From positions 806,001 to 870,000 of the forward strand of contig NZ_CP012945.1 of the NCBI RefSeq assembly GCF_001402915.1: a stretch of 64,000 bases of DNA, written 5' to 3'. The DNA comes from Devosia sp. A16 (GTDB taxonomy: Bacteria; Pseudomonadota; Alphaproteobacteria; Rhizobiales; Devosiaceae). Made by a program: the position numbers and the translations under genes. The number at the start of each line of letters is the position of its first letter. Within the stretch, counting starts at the first letter, position 1. The notes beneath the pieces were generated by a model, which saw only the letters and a program-made list of their open reading frames with translations, was not told where the DNA came from and searched no databases. Shown one piece after another: positions 50,186 through 60,627 of this stretch.

Positions 50186-51101
50186 AGAAGACGATCCGTT
50201 TGCGCATCTGCCACTGCGCGAAGGTGAGCACCGCGACGATCAGGAAGAGCAGGATCGAGATCGTGGCACCGTAGCCGAAACGGTGAAACTGGAAAGCCTG
50301 CTGGTAGAGGTAGTAGACCAGCACCGTGGTCGACATGCCCGGCCCGCCCTGCGTCAGCACCGCGATCTGTGCGAATACCTGGAGCGAACCCACGATGGTG
50401 ATGATCATGGTGAGGAGGATGGTGGGCGAGATCAGCGGCACGGTGATTGCGTGGAACTGCGTGAAGCGGCTGGCGCCATCGACCCGCGCAGCTTCGTAGA
50501 GCTCGCGCGGCACCCCCTGCAGCGCCGCGAGGAACAGCACCATGTTGAGCCCGACATTCTTGAACACCTGCACCACGATCACCGAGGCCATGGCGGTCGG
50601 CGGCGAGCGCAGCCAGTTGGGCCCACTGATGCCGATGAGCTGCAACAGCCCGTTGATGCCGCCATTGGCCTGTAGGAGGAAGCTCCAGACGATCGTCCAG
50701 GCGACCAGCGACACCACCACCGGCGAAAAGAAGATGGTGCGGAACACCGTGATGCCCCGAAGCTTCTGGTTGACGAGAATCGCCAGCAGCAGCGCCAGGG
50801 AGAGGTTGAACACCACCAGCCCGGCCGAAAAGATCGCCGTGGCGCCCAATACGTCGCCGAGCGCCGGATCGGCCGCGAGCTTCTGATAGTTCGCATCGCC
50901 GACGAAGCGGAACGTGCCGGCCAGCACGTTCCACTCATGCAGCGAGTACCAGATCACCAGTCCGAGCGGGATCAGCACGAACAGCACGATGCCGACGAGC
51001 TGGGGCGCGATGAACAGATAGCCCACCAGGCTGTCCCGCCGCTCCATGGTCCAGAACGGCCGCTTGCGCGATCGGTCAGCGGTGAGGGCGGCAGTGGGCA
51101 T
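50175..51101 (-). CDS. Carbohydrate ABC transporter permease (MalF type), second operon
   Basis: A 308-residue permease: LVGYLFIAPQLVGIVLFVLI first span, EAA loop YEAARVDGASRFTQFHAITV, and VLTQGGPGMSTTVLVYYLYQ near the C-terminus. The ATG at 51101 is chosen; the frame extends upstream to 51263 but through the family B repeat, which is not coding. It pairs with the MalG-type gene downstream. Confidence 0.9.
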   Translation of the reverse strand: MPTAALTADRSRKRPFWTMERRDSLVGYLFIAPQLVGIVLFVLIPLGLVIWYSLHEWNVLAGTFRFVGDANYQKLAADPALGDVLGATAIFSAGLVVFNLSLALLLAILVNQKLRGITVFRTIFFSPVVVSLVAWTIVWSFLLQANGGINGLLQLIGISGPNWLRSPPTAMASVIVVQVFKNVGLNMVLFLAALQGVPRELYEAARVDGASRFTQFHAITVPLISPTILLTMIITIVGSLQVFAQIAVLTQGGPGMSTTVLVYYLYQQAFQFHRFGYGATISILLFLIVAVLTFAQWQMRKRIVFYEN

Positions 51102-51160
51102 TGGGGGGAGTCCTGTGTGGGCAGCTGCAAAGTGTCGAGCAGGTCGATCAAGGCACTGGT

Positions 51161-51328
51161 CCCTTCTCCCCTCAGGGGAGAAGGTGGCGCGAAGCGCCGG
51201 TTGAGGGGTGAAGCGCCGCAACGTGCTGGCTTGTCCAGCATGCCGAGAGATCGCACCCCTCACCCAGCTTCGCTAACTCGCTGGCGCTCGCAAGCTTCGC
51301 TTCCCTCTCCCCTGAGGGGCGAGGGGAG
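51161..51328. repeat. Dispersed inverted repeat, family B, copy 3
   Basis: CTTCTCCCCTCAGGGGAGAAGG at the left with GGTTGAGGGGTGAAGCG, and CACCCCTCACCCAGCTTCGC with CTCTCCCCTGAGGGGCGAGG at the right. The layout matches the copy at 5191-5346 closely. It lies between the solute-binding-protein and permease genes of one operon, where such hairpins can lower downstream expression. Confidence 0.75.
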
Positions 51329-51364
51329 GTGGGGAGAGAACCCGGCGCCTCTCCCCCAACCTCG

Positions 51365-52615
51365 TCACAGCATCGGCTGGATCCGGTCGCACACCGATTT
51401 CAGCACTGCCGGCACGTCGGCCTCCGGCACCCACAGCGCGTCGAGCGCGGCGCGGGCGGTCTGCTGGATTTCGGCGAAGCCGGCATGACCGGGCTTCACC
51501 TTGCCGGTGGAAATGCCCTTGATCACCACGTTTTCGATCTGGGTCGGCGAGAGCAGCGGATTGGCGGCGCCGAGCACGTCGGCGTTGAGCAGGCTCGAGC
51601 GCGGCGGCGGGAAGAAGGCCGCGAGTTTCCTGGCGTTGTCCGGGCTGGTGAAGAAGGCGAGGAAGTCGGCCGCCACCTGAGGGTTCTTGCCCGAGGCGAA
51701 GACGCCGATGCCGGCCTGCCCGATCACCGCATATTCCCCGGCCGGACCGGAGGGCAGCGGCACCAGGTCCCAGCTGAACGGGTTCTCCTTGGGCAAGAGC
51801 GAGGCACGCGAGATCTGCGTGATGGTCATCGCCGCGTCGCCGGCGAAGAAATCGGCGGTGATGCCCGGGCCGGGGATCGCCTTGTCGGTGAAGATCGCCT
51901 TGTGGATAAAGCTCATCGCATCGACCATCGGCTGATCGGTGAACGTGCAGGTCTTGCCGTCGGCGCTCCACGGCGAAGCGCCCCAGCCGTTCCAGATCGA
52001 GGCGAGGTTGTCCCACACCTTGTAGTCGAAATCGCGGACGATCAGCCCCTGCTTGCCGGCGGCGGCGACGGCGGTGTTGATCGCCTCGGCCTTGTCCCAG
52101 GTCCATTCGCCCTTGGCGATCAGTTCTGCCGGCGTCTCCTGCCCGGCGGCCTTGATCACGTCGTTGTTGACGAACACGCCGAAGGGCGAGGTGGAGAACG
52201 GATAGGCGTAGATCTCGCCATCGGCCGTCCACAGCGCCAGGGCGCTCTCGGTGACGTCTGCGAGGTTGTAGTCGGGCGCCGCCTCGAACGTCGCCTTGAG
52301 CGGCGCCAGCGCGCCCGAACTGACGAAATCGCCTGCCGTGGTCTCGAGAATCCAGGCGAGGTCGGGGGCGTTGCCGCCGGCGATCTGCGTGGTCAGCGTG
52401 GTGGTGTAGCCATCGAAGGGCAGCGAGTCGAAGCTCACCTTCACATCCGGATGCTGCGCCGTGTAGGCGGCGGCGATCTCGTTGAACAGTTTCAGGTGCG
52501 CTTCGTTGGCGCTCCAGATCGCCATGCGGATATCGGTGGCGAAGGCCGGCATGGCCGCCATCGGGATGGCGATGCCGGCGGCAAGCGCCGCCAGCTTCAG
52601 GTCGAACAGTTTCAT
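51365..52615 (-). CDS. Carbohydrate ABC transporter substrate-binding protein, second operon
   Basis: A 416-residue family 1 binding protein. The signal peptide covers about 1-26 (AFA before TD). DIRMAIWSANEAHLKLFNEI, HPDVKVSFDSLPFDGYTTTL and GGNAPDLAWILETTAGDFVS are the typical first-lobe strands; GQAGIGVFASGKNPQVAADF is a late family stretch. A perfect AGGAGGAAA site precedes the ATG at 52615. The sugar is not known. Confidence 0.9.
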   Translation of the reverse strand: MKLFDLKLAALAAGIAIPMAAMPAFATDIRMAIWSANEAHLKLFNEIAAAYTAQHPDVKVSFDSLPFDGYTTTLTTQIAGGNAPDLAWILETTAGDFVSSGALAPLKATFEAAPDYNLADVTESALALWTADGEIYAYPFSTSPFGVFVNNDVIKAAGQETPAELIAKGEWTWDKAEAINTAVAAAGKQGLIVRDFDYKVWDNLASIWNGWGASPWSADGKTCTFTDQPMVDAMSFIHKAIFTDKAIPGPGITADFFAGDAAMTITQISRASLLPKENPFSWDLVPLPSGPAGEYAVIGQAGIGVFASGKNPQVAADFLAFFTSPDNARKLAAFFPPPRSSLLNADVLGAANPLLSPTQIENVVIKGISTGKVKPGHAGFAEIQQTARAALDALWVPEADVPAVLKSVCDRIQPML

Positions 52616-52650
52616 GGTTTCCTCCTTTGTCGTCGTCTTCTGGTCGATGG

Positions 52651-54261
52651 TCAGTAGCCCCTGACGTCGGGCCAGCGGGTCTCGATGCCTTCGGCATAGA
52701 GCCGGGCCTGGAAGTCGGAGAGCAGTGCGTCGTCTGCCTGCACCTGGTGCGGCGTGACATCGTGGTTGAGGCAATAGGCCGTGAGCAGCCCCGCCACTTC
52801 GCCGATGTTCCACTCCACCGGATGCAGCCGGTAGCAGCCATTGGTGATGTGGGTGGTGCCGATGGTCTTGCCGGCCGGGATCAGGTTGCCGACCCGCTCC
52901 GGCAGCAACGCGCCGAGCGGAATCTCGAACGGGCACGAGGCCACGTCGATATAGTTGTCGCCGCCGGTCGAGGGGTGGAGGTCGATCCGGTACATGCCGA
53001 TGCCGACACTGTCGCGATAGTTCACCGCGCCGCGCTCGCCGCGCACCTCATAGGAAAGATCCTGCTCGACGATGGTGGTCACCGCCCTGATGCGGCGGCT
53101 CTCGCGGATATAGGGCGCCATGGCGAGGCCATGGTTGGTGCCGGTGATGTCGCCGCGCAGCCGCAGGCCCGGGAACCCCTGCCCGCCATCTTCGCGCGGC
53201 GCCTCGGTCTGCAGCCAGTAGAACACGGAGTAGGCGAGATCGGCGGCGTCGCGGATCCGCTCATTGTACACCGCCTCCGGCACATCGATGATCGGGTGTT
53301 CGAAATAGTCGAGCATCGGCCAGTTCACGAGGCAGATGTCCGAGGCGTAGGCACCGGGAACGAAATTGCGCCGCGCCGCGATGCGCCTGAACGTCCAGAG
53401 GTTCCCGTCGCCGGGGTTCCTGCGCTGGTCGGCATCGACCAGCGTCGGGTCGTCGTCCGGGTTCGGGGTGAAGCTGCGCACCGTGGTTTCGAGGGTGCGC
53501 GGATGCGGCGCGACGAAGCCGATCAGCGGGCCGCCCCAGAAGCTCGGCGTATAGGCGCGCCACTTGTCGTAGTTGCGCGGCTTGTCGCCCACCTGGTTGC
53601 CGTCGACATGGTCGATGGCAAAGCAGATCGACACCGCCTGCGAGTTGGTCGGCTGCGCCTCTGATGGAGCCGACGGCTCGCCGGTGTCGCCCTGGCTCTC
53701 GAAGCCGGTGACATATTCGGTGCCGGTCATCGGGAGCAGGTCGCCGAGTTCGGTGGCCTCGATGATGTATTTGCCGGTGACGACGATCTCGTCGCCGCTG
53801 TCGCGATGCCTCAGCGTCACCGCCCGCACCCGGTCGCCATCGACGTCGGCGGCGATCGGCTTGTAGGGCTGCAGCACGGTGAGCTTGCCGCCGCCGCGAT
53901 ACGGCATCAGCATCGCTTCCATCACCGCCAGCCCGACGCGCGGCTCGTGGCAGAGCCGCGACACGAACCCGGCGCCGGGGTTGAGGTCGCCCCAGGCGCG
54001 GCTCTTCTCGGTGAGCGGGTAGTGGTCGCGGTAATATTGCCGGATGCCATCGCGCAGCGCCCGATAGGAGCGGGTGATGCCGAACTGCTCGACCCAGCTA
54101 TGCTCGTCGGGCGGCACCGCCTGGCTGGTCATCTGCCCGCCCAGCCAGTCGAACTCCTCAGTCATCACCACGCTGCGGCCCGAGCGCAGGGCGCCGAGCG
54201 CCGCTGCCACGCCGCCGAGGCCGCCGCCGATGACCGCGATATCTGCCGAGTATTCTTTCAC
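52651..54261 (-). CDS. FAD-dependent oxidoreductase
   Basis: A 536-residue flavoprotein. IAVIGGGLGGVAAALGALRS with EE after the next strand is the dinucleotide-binding motif at residues 8-36; DWLGGQMTSQAVPPDEHSWV follows, and GKYIIEATELGDLLPM is the second FAD contact. The C-terminal GNLIPAGKTIGTTHITNGCY completes the FAD_oxidored (PF12831-like) plan. In sugar operons such enzymes oxidise sugars or cyclitols. The start is a GTG at 54261. Confidence 0.82.
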   Translation of the reverse strand: MKEYSADIAVIGGGLGGVAAALGALRSGRSVVMTEEFDWLGGQMTSQAVPPDEHSWVEQFGITRSYRALRDGIRQYYRDHYPLTEKSRAWGDLNPGAGFVSRLCHEPRVGLAVMEAMLMPYRGGGKLTVLQPYKPIAADVDGDRVRAVTLRHRDSGDEIVVTGKYIIEATELGDLLPMTGTEYVTGFESQGDTGEPSAPSEAQPTNSQAVSICFAIDHVDGNQVGDKPRNYDKWRAYTPSFWGGPLIGFVAPHPRTLETTVRSFTPNPDDDPTLVDADQRRNPGDGNLWTFRRIAARRNFVPGAYASDICLVNWPMLDYFEHPIIDVPEAVYNERIRDAADLAYSVFYWLQTEAPREDGGQGFPGLRLRGDITGTNHGLAMAPYIRESRRIRAVTTIVEQDLSYEVRGERGAVNYRDSVGIGMYRIDLHPSTGGDNYIDVASCPFEIPLGALLPERVGNLIPAGKTIGTTHITNGCYRLHPVEWNIGEVAGLLTAYCLNHDVTPHQVQADDALLSDFQARLYAEGIETRWPDVRGY

Positions 54262-54295
54262 TTCAAATCCACTTGTCTTGTCGCGGCGAAGTCGG

Positions 54296-54319
54296 CTGAA
54301 AAGTCTCTCGACTTTTCAG
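54296..54319. other. Perfect 10-bp inverted repeat between lacI and the oxidoreductase gene
   Basis: CTGAAAAGTC (54296-54305) and GACTTTTCAG (54310-54319) flank TCTC. The stem includes the lacI stop codon. No T-run follows on the minus strand, so it may be an mRNA-stabilising or attenuating hairpin, or an operator for the downstream genes. Confidence 0.45.
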
Positions 54320-55380
54320 TTCGCCGCCTGTGTCGGTTGAATGGGGCCGAGGGTTTCGCCCTCGATCGGTTCGCATGGGAGCACCACCTGCTCGCCCTTC
54401 GAGCCGGCTTCGATCCGCTCGCACAGCATCTGCGTGGCGCGCCGCGCCATTTCCTCGCGCGGCACCGAAAAGGTGGTGAAACGGGTGCCCGACTGCATTG
54501 GGCGAAGGTGGCTGCCGAGGACCACGATCGAGAGGTCCCCCGGCACCGCGAGGTTTTGCGAGCGCGCTGCCGCATCGACGATCACCGCGTCGGCCATTTC
54601 GGTGAAGAACACCACGGTCGCGCCCGAGGCCCGGATCGCCTCGAGCATCGGCAGCGCCCTGCCCCCGACCTCGGCGATGTGCAGCACCAGTTCGCCGTCG
54701 GTGACCTCAGAGGCAAAGCCGTTCCACCGGTCCACCGAGGATTCGGCGCCCTTGCTGGGGCCGACATAGGCGAGCCTGGTGTGCCCCTTGGCCTTGGCGC
54801 GGCGGACCATTTCGGCGGTGGCCGCGACGTAGTCGGCCCCGACATAGGGTACTGGCTCCCCCACGGGATCGCGGCGGCCGACGGCGACGAACGGGTAGTC
54901 GCCGGCCACCAGCCGCTTCAGCTCGGCGCGGTCGAACTCGCGCCCGAGGATGACGCAACCATCGGCCAGTCGCAGCCGGTTGTGCTCGTCGAAGATCTTG
55001 CGCTTGCCGCGATTGGCCGGCGCGCCGGTGAGCAGCAGCAGGTCATAGCCGAGCGCCTGCGCAGTCTCCTCGATGCCGAACAGGAACGGCGCGAAGAAAT
55101 CAGCCTGGGCGCTCGGGAATGCCGGCTCGTAGGTGAAGACGCCGAGGATCCGGTTGAGCCCCTTGGCCATGCGCCGGGCGATGGGATCGGCGACATAGCC
55201 GGTCTCCCGGATCGCCTTCTGCACCCGCTCGCGCGTCTCATCGGGAATGCGGCCGGCGGCCGCCTTGGCGTCGTTCAGCACCAGCGACACCGTCGCCTGG
55301 CTCACCCCGGCGATCCGCGCGATATCGCGCTGCGTCAGCCGCCCACCCTTCGCCAAATCGGCCACTCCCTCGATTCCCAT
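54316..55380 (-). CDS. LacI family transcriptional regulator
   Basis: A 354-residue repressor. RLTQRDIARIAGVSQATVSL with VLNDAK is the LacI helix-turn-helix (about 14-40), followed by the hinge YVADPIARRMAKGL and a periplasmic-binding-protein-like sugar domain to the end. The ATG at 55380 lacks a ribosome site because the operator abuts it; a TTG at 55356 has GAGGGAG seven bases upstream and may be the true start. It leads the operon with the oxidoreductase and importer. Confidence 0.88.
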   Translation of the reverse strand: MGIEGVADLAKGGRLTQRDIARIAGVSQATVSLVLNDAKAAAGRIPDETRERVQKAIRETGYVADPIARRMAKGLNRILGVFTYEPAFPSAQADFFAPFLFGIEETAQALGYDLLLLTGAPANRGKRKIFDEHNRLRLADGCVILGREFDRAELKRLVAGDYPFVAVGRRDPVGEPVPYVGADYVAATAEMVRRAKAKGHTRLAYVGPSKGAESSVDRWNGFASEVTDGELVLHIAEVGGRALPMLEAIRASGATVVFFTEMADAVIVDAAARSQNLAVPGDLSIVVLGSHLRPMQSGTRFTTFSVPREEMARRATQMLCERIEAGSKGEQVVLPCEPIEGETLGPIQPTQAAN

Positions 55381-55381
55381 T

Positions 55382-55414
55382 GCTAATGCGTATTAGCTGC
55401 TAATGCGTATTAGC
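55382..55414. promoter_or_regulatory. Tandem palindromic operators of the LacI-type repressor
   Basis: GCTAATGCGTATTAGC occurs twice, at 55382-55397 and 55399-55414, each with 6-bp perfect arms and a CG step at the centre, as in LacI-family operators. Centres are 17 bases apart. They lie directly upstream of the lacI start and would let the repressor control its own operon, and perhaps the divergent aldo/keto reductase. Confidence 0.7.
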
Positions 55415-55553
55415 GAAGTTTTCGATCGGGAGTCAACCGCGTTCTCGCCAGCATTCCCTATGCTTGCTGTTGTCGGGACGCGTGGATGGCCCTATCCAGC
55501 CCAGAACCAGTCTCCGGCTTGCCGACGGGCCTCTGCGTTCTCCAGGTCGGTAG

Positions 55554-56606
<1,053 letters not shown>

Positions 56607-56804
56607 GGGTCGATTGACCCCGATCTTTCCGTGTTCCTCCCCCCGCGCGCGGGGAGGATCACCAGAGTGTGGTGCGCAAGGCCTTGTGCGATTGCCGGCC
56701 TTGACGGGGCAAGAGACGTTTGAAAGCGACTGGCTCGCTCGAAGAGGCGCTGCGCCACCACGCGGGCGGTCGGCTGTGCAAGTCTCGCCCGCCCCGGGCA
56801 AAGC

Positions 56805-58046
56805 TCACGTCGCCCGCACGCCCTTGCCCAGGTCCGACAGCGTCAGTTCGCGGCGGACTGCCTCCACCCCGAACAGCTCGGCGTGCAGCCGGTGCAGGGC
56901 TTCGCCCAGGGCGCCGATCAGCGTGGCGCGGTCGGCGAGCGCGCTGGCTTCGACCACCGGCGGCTCGCGCATCAGGCGGGGCAGCAGGCCGCGCACTCGC
57001 TCGACGATCTCGGGCCTGAGCCCGATACTGCCGCCCAGGACGATCAGGTCGGCATCGATCACCGCATGCACCGCGCCGATCGCCAGCGCCAGCAGCCGCG
57101 CCGTCTCGTCGATGGCGGCGACCGCTGCCGCCTCGCCGCGACCATAGGCGGCGAGGATTTCGGCTACCGCGAACCCGCTGCCGCCGCCATATCCCTCGTA
57201 GCGCCGCTGCAGCGCATCGACATTGGCCGCCGTCTCGAAGGTGCCCGACGCAAAGCCCGAAGGGTCGAACGGATTGCCGCCGAGCGGCAGGTAGGCGATT
57301 TCGCCGGCCGCGCCGCGCCCGCCGCGCAGCAGCTTGCCGTCGGCGACGATGCCCATGCCGACGCCGCGCCCGACGCCGAAATAGGCGAAGTTGCGGGCGC
57401 CGCGCGCCACCCCCTGCCACAGCTCGCCCAGCGCCGAAAGCTTGACGCCGTTCTCGATGCTCAAGGGCACGCCGATTTCGGAGCGCAGTTCCTCGACCAC
57501 GTTGATATCGCCCAAGTGCGGAATGGAGGGGGCGATGTCGATATGTCCGGTCACCGGGTCCACCACCCCGGGGCTGCCGACCACCGCCACCTTCACCCGC
57601 TCGCGCGCCACCCCGAGCCGGTCGGTCAGCTCGCGATAGAGCACGCCGATCTGGCGCACCACGCTGGTGCCGCCGCGCGGATCGGTGCCTGCGCCGATCT
57701 CGCCCACCACATCGCCGCGGATATTGGCGAGCGCGATCTGCGCGATCTCGCCCTCGAGCCGGATGCCCAGCACATAGGCGGAGCCGGCCCTCAGCTCATA
57801 GGTGGGGGCGCTGCGACCGAGCTTGCCCTGCATCTTGCCCGAGACTTCCAGCCAGTCCTCGCGCTCGAGTTCGAGCACCACCTGCGTGGTGGTCTGGCGC
57901 GACAGCCCGGTGAGCTTGGCCAGCATGGCCCGTGAGGTCGGGCCATGCAGCAGGATGGTTTCCATGATGGCGCGAACCGACAGCTGCCGCGCCACCGGCG
58001 GCAGCTGGCTGGGTCGAACCGGGGCCTGGTCGCTGTCCGGGCTCAC
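56805..58046 (-). CDS. ROK family transcriptional regulator, catalytic and zinc residues lost
   Basis: A 413-residue regulator. Residues about 22-75 are a MarR/Crp-like winged helix (ILLHGPTSRAMLAKLTGLSR then QTTTQVVLELER). The ROK sugar-kinase fold follows. At SIENGVKLSALGE, Gly200 stands where active kinases have Asp. The zinc motif is gone: GEIAYLPLGG has no His, and FDPSGFASGTFE has no cysteines. It therefore probably senses a sugar without phosphorylating it. The start is a GTG at 58046, eight bases after the upstream gene. Confidence 0.82.
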   Translation of the reverse strand: MSPDSDQAPVRPSQLPPVARQLSVRAIMETILLHGPTSRAMLAKLTGLSRQTTTQVVLELEREDWLEVSGKMQGKLGRSAPTYELRAGSAYVLGIRLEGEIAQIALANIRGDVVGEIGAGTDPRGGTSVVRQIGVLYRELTDRLGVARERVKVAVVGSPGVVDPVTGHIDIAPSIPHLGDINVVEELRSEIGVPLSIENGVKLSALGELWQGVARGARNFAYFGVGRGVGMGIVADGKLLRGGRGAAGEIAYLPLGGNPFDPSGFASGTFETAANVDALQRRYEGYGGGSGFAVAEILAAYGRGEAAAVAAIDETARLLALAIGAVHAVIDADLIVLGGSIGLRPEIVERVRGLLPRLMREPPVVEASALADRATLIGALGEALHRLHAELFGVEAVRRELTLSDLGKGVRAT

Positions 58047-58054
58047 GGTGCCGG

Positions 58055-58921
58055 TCAGCGCTCCAGCCGGGCGAGGAGGCTCGAGGTATCCCAGCGCTTG
58101 CCGCCCATCGCCTGCACTTCGGCATAGAACTGATCGACCAGCGCGGTGAGTGGGAGCTTGGCGCCATTGCCACGTGCTTCATCGAGCACGATGCCGAGGT
58201 CCTTGCGCATCCAGTCGACGGCGAAGCCGAAATCGAACTTGCCGGCATTCATCGTCTTGTAGCGGTTTTCCATCTGCCAGGACTGCGCGGCGCCCTTCGA
58301 AATCACGTCGATCACCGCCTCGATATCCATGCCCGACTGCTTGCCGAAATGGATCGCCTCGGCGAGGCCCTGCACCACCCCGGCAATGCAGATCTGGTTC
58401 ATCATCTTGGCGAGCTGGCCGGCGCCCGGTTCGCCGAGCAGCCGCGCCGCCTTGGCAAAGCTCATGATCACCGGCTGGGCGATGTCGAAGGTCGCCTGGT
58501 CGCCGCCGACCATCACCGTCAGCTGGCCGTTCTCGGCCCCCGCCTGGCCACCCGAGACCGGCGCGTCGAGAAAGCCGAAGCCGGCAGCGGTGGCCGCGGC
58601 ATGGAGTTCGCGCGCGATGCCGGCCGACGCCGTGGTGTGGTCGACGAACACCGCACCCTTCGCCATTGTCTTGAACGCGCCATCGGCGCCCAGCGTCACC
58701 TCGCGCAGGTCGTTGTCGTTGCCGACACAGGCGAAGACGATGTCCTGGCCCTGGGCCGCCTCGGCCGGCGTCTTCGCCAGCTTGCCGCCCTGCTCCGACA
58801 CCCACTTTTCGGCCTTGGCCGTGGTGCGGTTGTAGACGGTCACGTCGTGACCCTTGGCCTTAAGGTGCCGGGCCATCGGATAGCCCATGACGCCGAGCCC
58901 CAGGAAAGCTGCCTTGACCAT
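58055..58921 (-). CDS. NAD(P)-dependent oxidoreductase, 3-hydroxyisobutyrate dehydrogenase family
   Basis: A 288-residue beta-hydroxyacid dehydrogenase. FLGLGVMGYPMARHLKAKGH is the NAD loop; DAPVSGGQAGAENGQLTVMV is the substrate motif; GAGQLAKMMNQ carries the catalytic Lys. Possible substrates include tartronate semialdehyde and sugar-acid intermediates. It is co-transcribed with the ROK gene and the oligopeptide-type importer, so sugar-acid catabolism is plausible. Confidence 0.88.
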   Translation of the reverse strand: MVKAAFLGLGVMGYPMARHLKAKGHDVTVYNRTTAKAEKWVSEQGGKLAKTPAEAAQGQDIVFACVGNDNDLREVTLGADGAFKTMAKGAVFVDHTTASAGIARELHAAATAAGFGFLDAPVSGGQAGAENGQLTVMVGGDQATFDIAQPVIMSFAKAARLLGEPGAGQLAKMMNQICIAGVVQGLAEAIHFGKQSGMDIEAVIDVISKGAAQSWQMENRYKTMNAGKFDFGFAVDWMRKDLGIVLDEARGNGAKLPLTALVDQFYAEVQAMGGKRWDTSSLLARLER

Positions 58922-58932
58922 GATATTCCTCT

Positions 58933-60627
58933 CTAGATGCTGGTTTCGGTGTAGCGCGCGCGCTGCTGCATGCGTGGCCGGCGCGGATCGGGATAGGGCA
59001 CGGCGGAGATCAGTGCCTGCGTATACGGATGACTGGGCGCCGTACAGATGGTGTTGGCATCGCCGACCTCGACCACCCGGCCGCGCCGCATCACCGCGAC
59101 GCGGTCGCAGAAATAGCGGATCACTCCGATATCGTGGCTGATGAAGATGAAGCTCAGCCCCAGCCGGGCCCTGAGTTCGATCAAGAGGTCGAGGATCTGG
59201 CTGCGGATCGAGACGTCGAGCGCCGAGGTCGGTTCGTCCGCGATCAGCACCTTGGGGTCGAGCGCCAGCGCCCGGGCAATGCCGATGCGCTGCCGCTGCC
59301 CGCCGGAAAAGGCGTGCGGATAACGATCCATCATCGCCGCATCGAGCCCGACCAGCTCGAGCAGCTGGCTCACTCGCGCGTTGAGGTCAGCGGTGGACCC
59401 GCGCCGGTTGATCAGCAGCGGCTCGCCGACGATCTGGCGCACCGTCATGCGCGGGTTGAGCGAGGCGAACGGATCCTGGAAGATGAAGCGGATCTCGCTG
59501 TAGAGGCTGCGCAGCCCGGCCTTGTCGAGCCCGCGCACCGCCACCGGCGGTACGCCGGGCGGCGAGTAGACCACTTCGCCATCGGTCGGCTCGACTGTCC
59601 TCAGGATCAGCCGGCCCAGGGTGGTCTTGCCCGACCCGCTTTCGCCGACGATCCCCAGCGTCTCGCCGGCCCTGAGCTCGAGACTCACGTCGTCGACCGC
59701 CCGCAGCGTGCCCTTGGCCTTGCCGCCGAACGCCCCGACGCCGAGCGGGTAGGTCTTGCCCAGGTTGCGCACCGTGAGGATCGGCCCCGTCCCGGCGACC
59801 GGCGCCGGCCGTTCCGCCGGCTGCTCGAGCTTCAGCGTGGCGGCCAGCAGCCGCTGCGTGTAGGGGTGGGTGGCGCCGTGGAAAATCCGGTCCACCGGCC
59901 CGGCTTCGACCACCTGCCCGCGATACATCACCGCCACGTCGTCGACCGTTTCGGCCACCACGCCCATGTCGTGGGTGATGAGGATCATCGCCATGCCGCG
60001 CTCGCGCTGGATGCGGCGAATCAGGTCGAGCACTTCGGCCTGCGTGGTGACGTCGAGCGCCGTGGTCGGCTCGTCCGCGATGAGCACCCGCGGGTTGCAG
60101 GCCAGCGCCATGGCGATCATGGCGCGCTGCCGCATGCCGCCCGAGAACTCGTAGGCATACCGGTCGATGGCCTGTTCCGGGTTGGGGATTTCCACCTGTT
60201 CGAGCAGTTCGATGGTGCGGGCCCGCGCTGCCTTGCGGTCGAGCTTCAGGTGCAGCTCCAGCACCTCCATCACCTGCGCGCCAATCGTATGCACCGGCGA
60301 CAGCGAGCTCATCGGCTCCTGGAAGATCATCGAGATGTCGGCGCCGCGAATGGCGCGGATCGCCTCGCCGCGCCGCGGCAATTGCGCGATGTCGATGTTG
60401 CCGAGGCGGATCGCGCCGCCGGTGATCCGCCCGGGCGGATCGACCAGTTGCATCAGGGCGCGCGCAGTCACGGATTTGCCCGAGCCGCTCTCGCCGACAA
60501 TGCCCAGAGTCCGCCCGGCCCTGAGATCGAAGCTGACATTGTCGACGGCGCGAAAACTGCCCTGACGCTGGGCGAAATCCACCGTGAGGTCGCGGACCGA
60601 GAGGACGATGTCGGGTTCAGTTGTCAT
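58933..60627 (-). CDS. ABC transporter with two ATP-binding domains (DppD-DppF type fusion)
   Basis: A 564-residue protein with two nucleotide-binding domains. The first has Walker A GESGSGKS and signature [15 protein letters not shown], the second GESGSGKTT and [15 protein letters not shown]; each Walker B is VLIADEPT(T/S)ALDV. Both end with oligopeptide-transporter C-terminal segments such as [10 protein letters not shown] and [19 protein letters not shown]. It drives both halves of the importer encoded just upstream on this strand. Confidence 0.92.
   Translation of the reverse strand: MTTEPDIVLSVRDLTVDFAQRQGSFRAVDNVSFDLRAGRTLGIVGESGSGKSVTARALMQLVDPPGRITGGAIRLGNIDIAQLPRRGEAIRAIRGADISMIFQEPMSSLSPVHTIGAQVMEVLELHLKLDRKAARARTIELLEQVEIPNPEQAIDRYAYEFSGGMRQRAMIAMALACNPRVLIADEPTTALDVTTQAEVLDLIRRIQRERGMAMILITHDMGVVAETVDDVAVMYRGQVVEAGPVDRIFHGATHPYTQRLLAATLKLEQPAERPAPVAGTGPILTVRNLGKTYPLGVGAFGGKAKGTLRAVDDVSLELRAGETLGIVGESGSGKTTLGRLILRTVEPTDGEVVYSPPGVPPVAVRGLDKAGLRSLYSEIRFIFQDPFASLNPRMTVRQIVGEPLLINRRGSTADLNARVSQLLELVGLDAAMMDRYPHAFSGGQRQRIGIARALALDPKVLIADEPTSALDVSIRSQILDLLIELRARLGLSFIFISHDIGVIRYFCDRVAVMRRGRVVEVGDANTICTAPSHPYTQALISAVPYPDPRRPRMQQRARYTETSI

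Noticed and set aside
51273-52841. Alternative minus-strand frame of 522 codons over the sugar-binding protein gene
   Set aside because: The overlapping frame encodes a textbook family 1 binding protein with signal peptide and AGGAGG site; the alternative peptide is Arg-rich noise and runs through a repeat.
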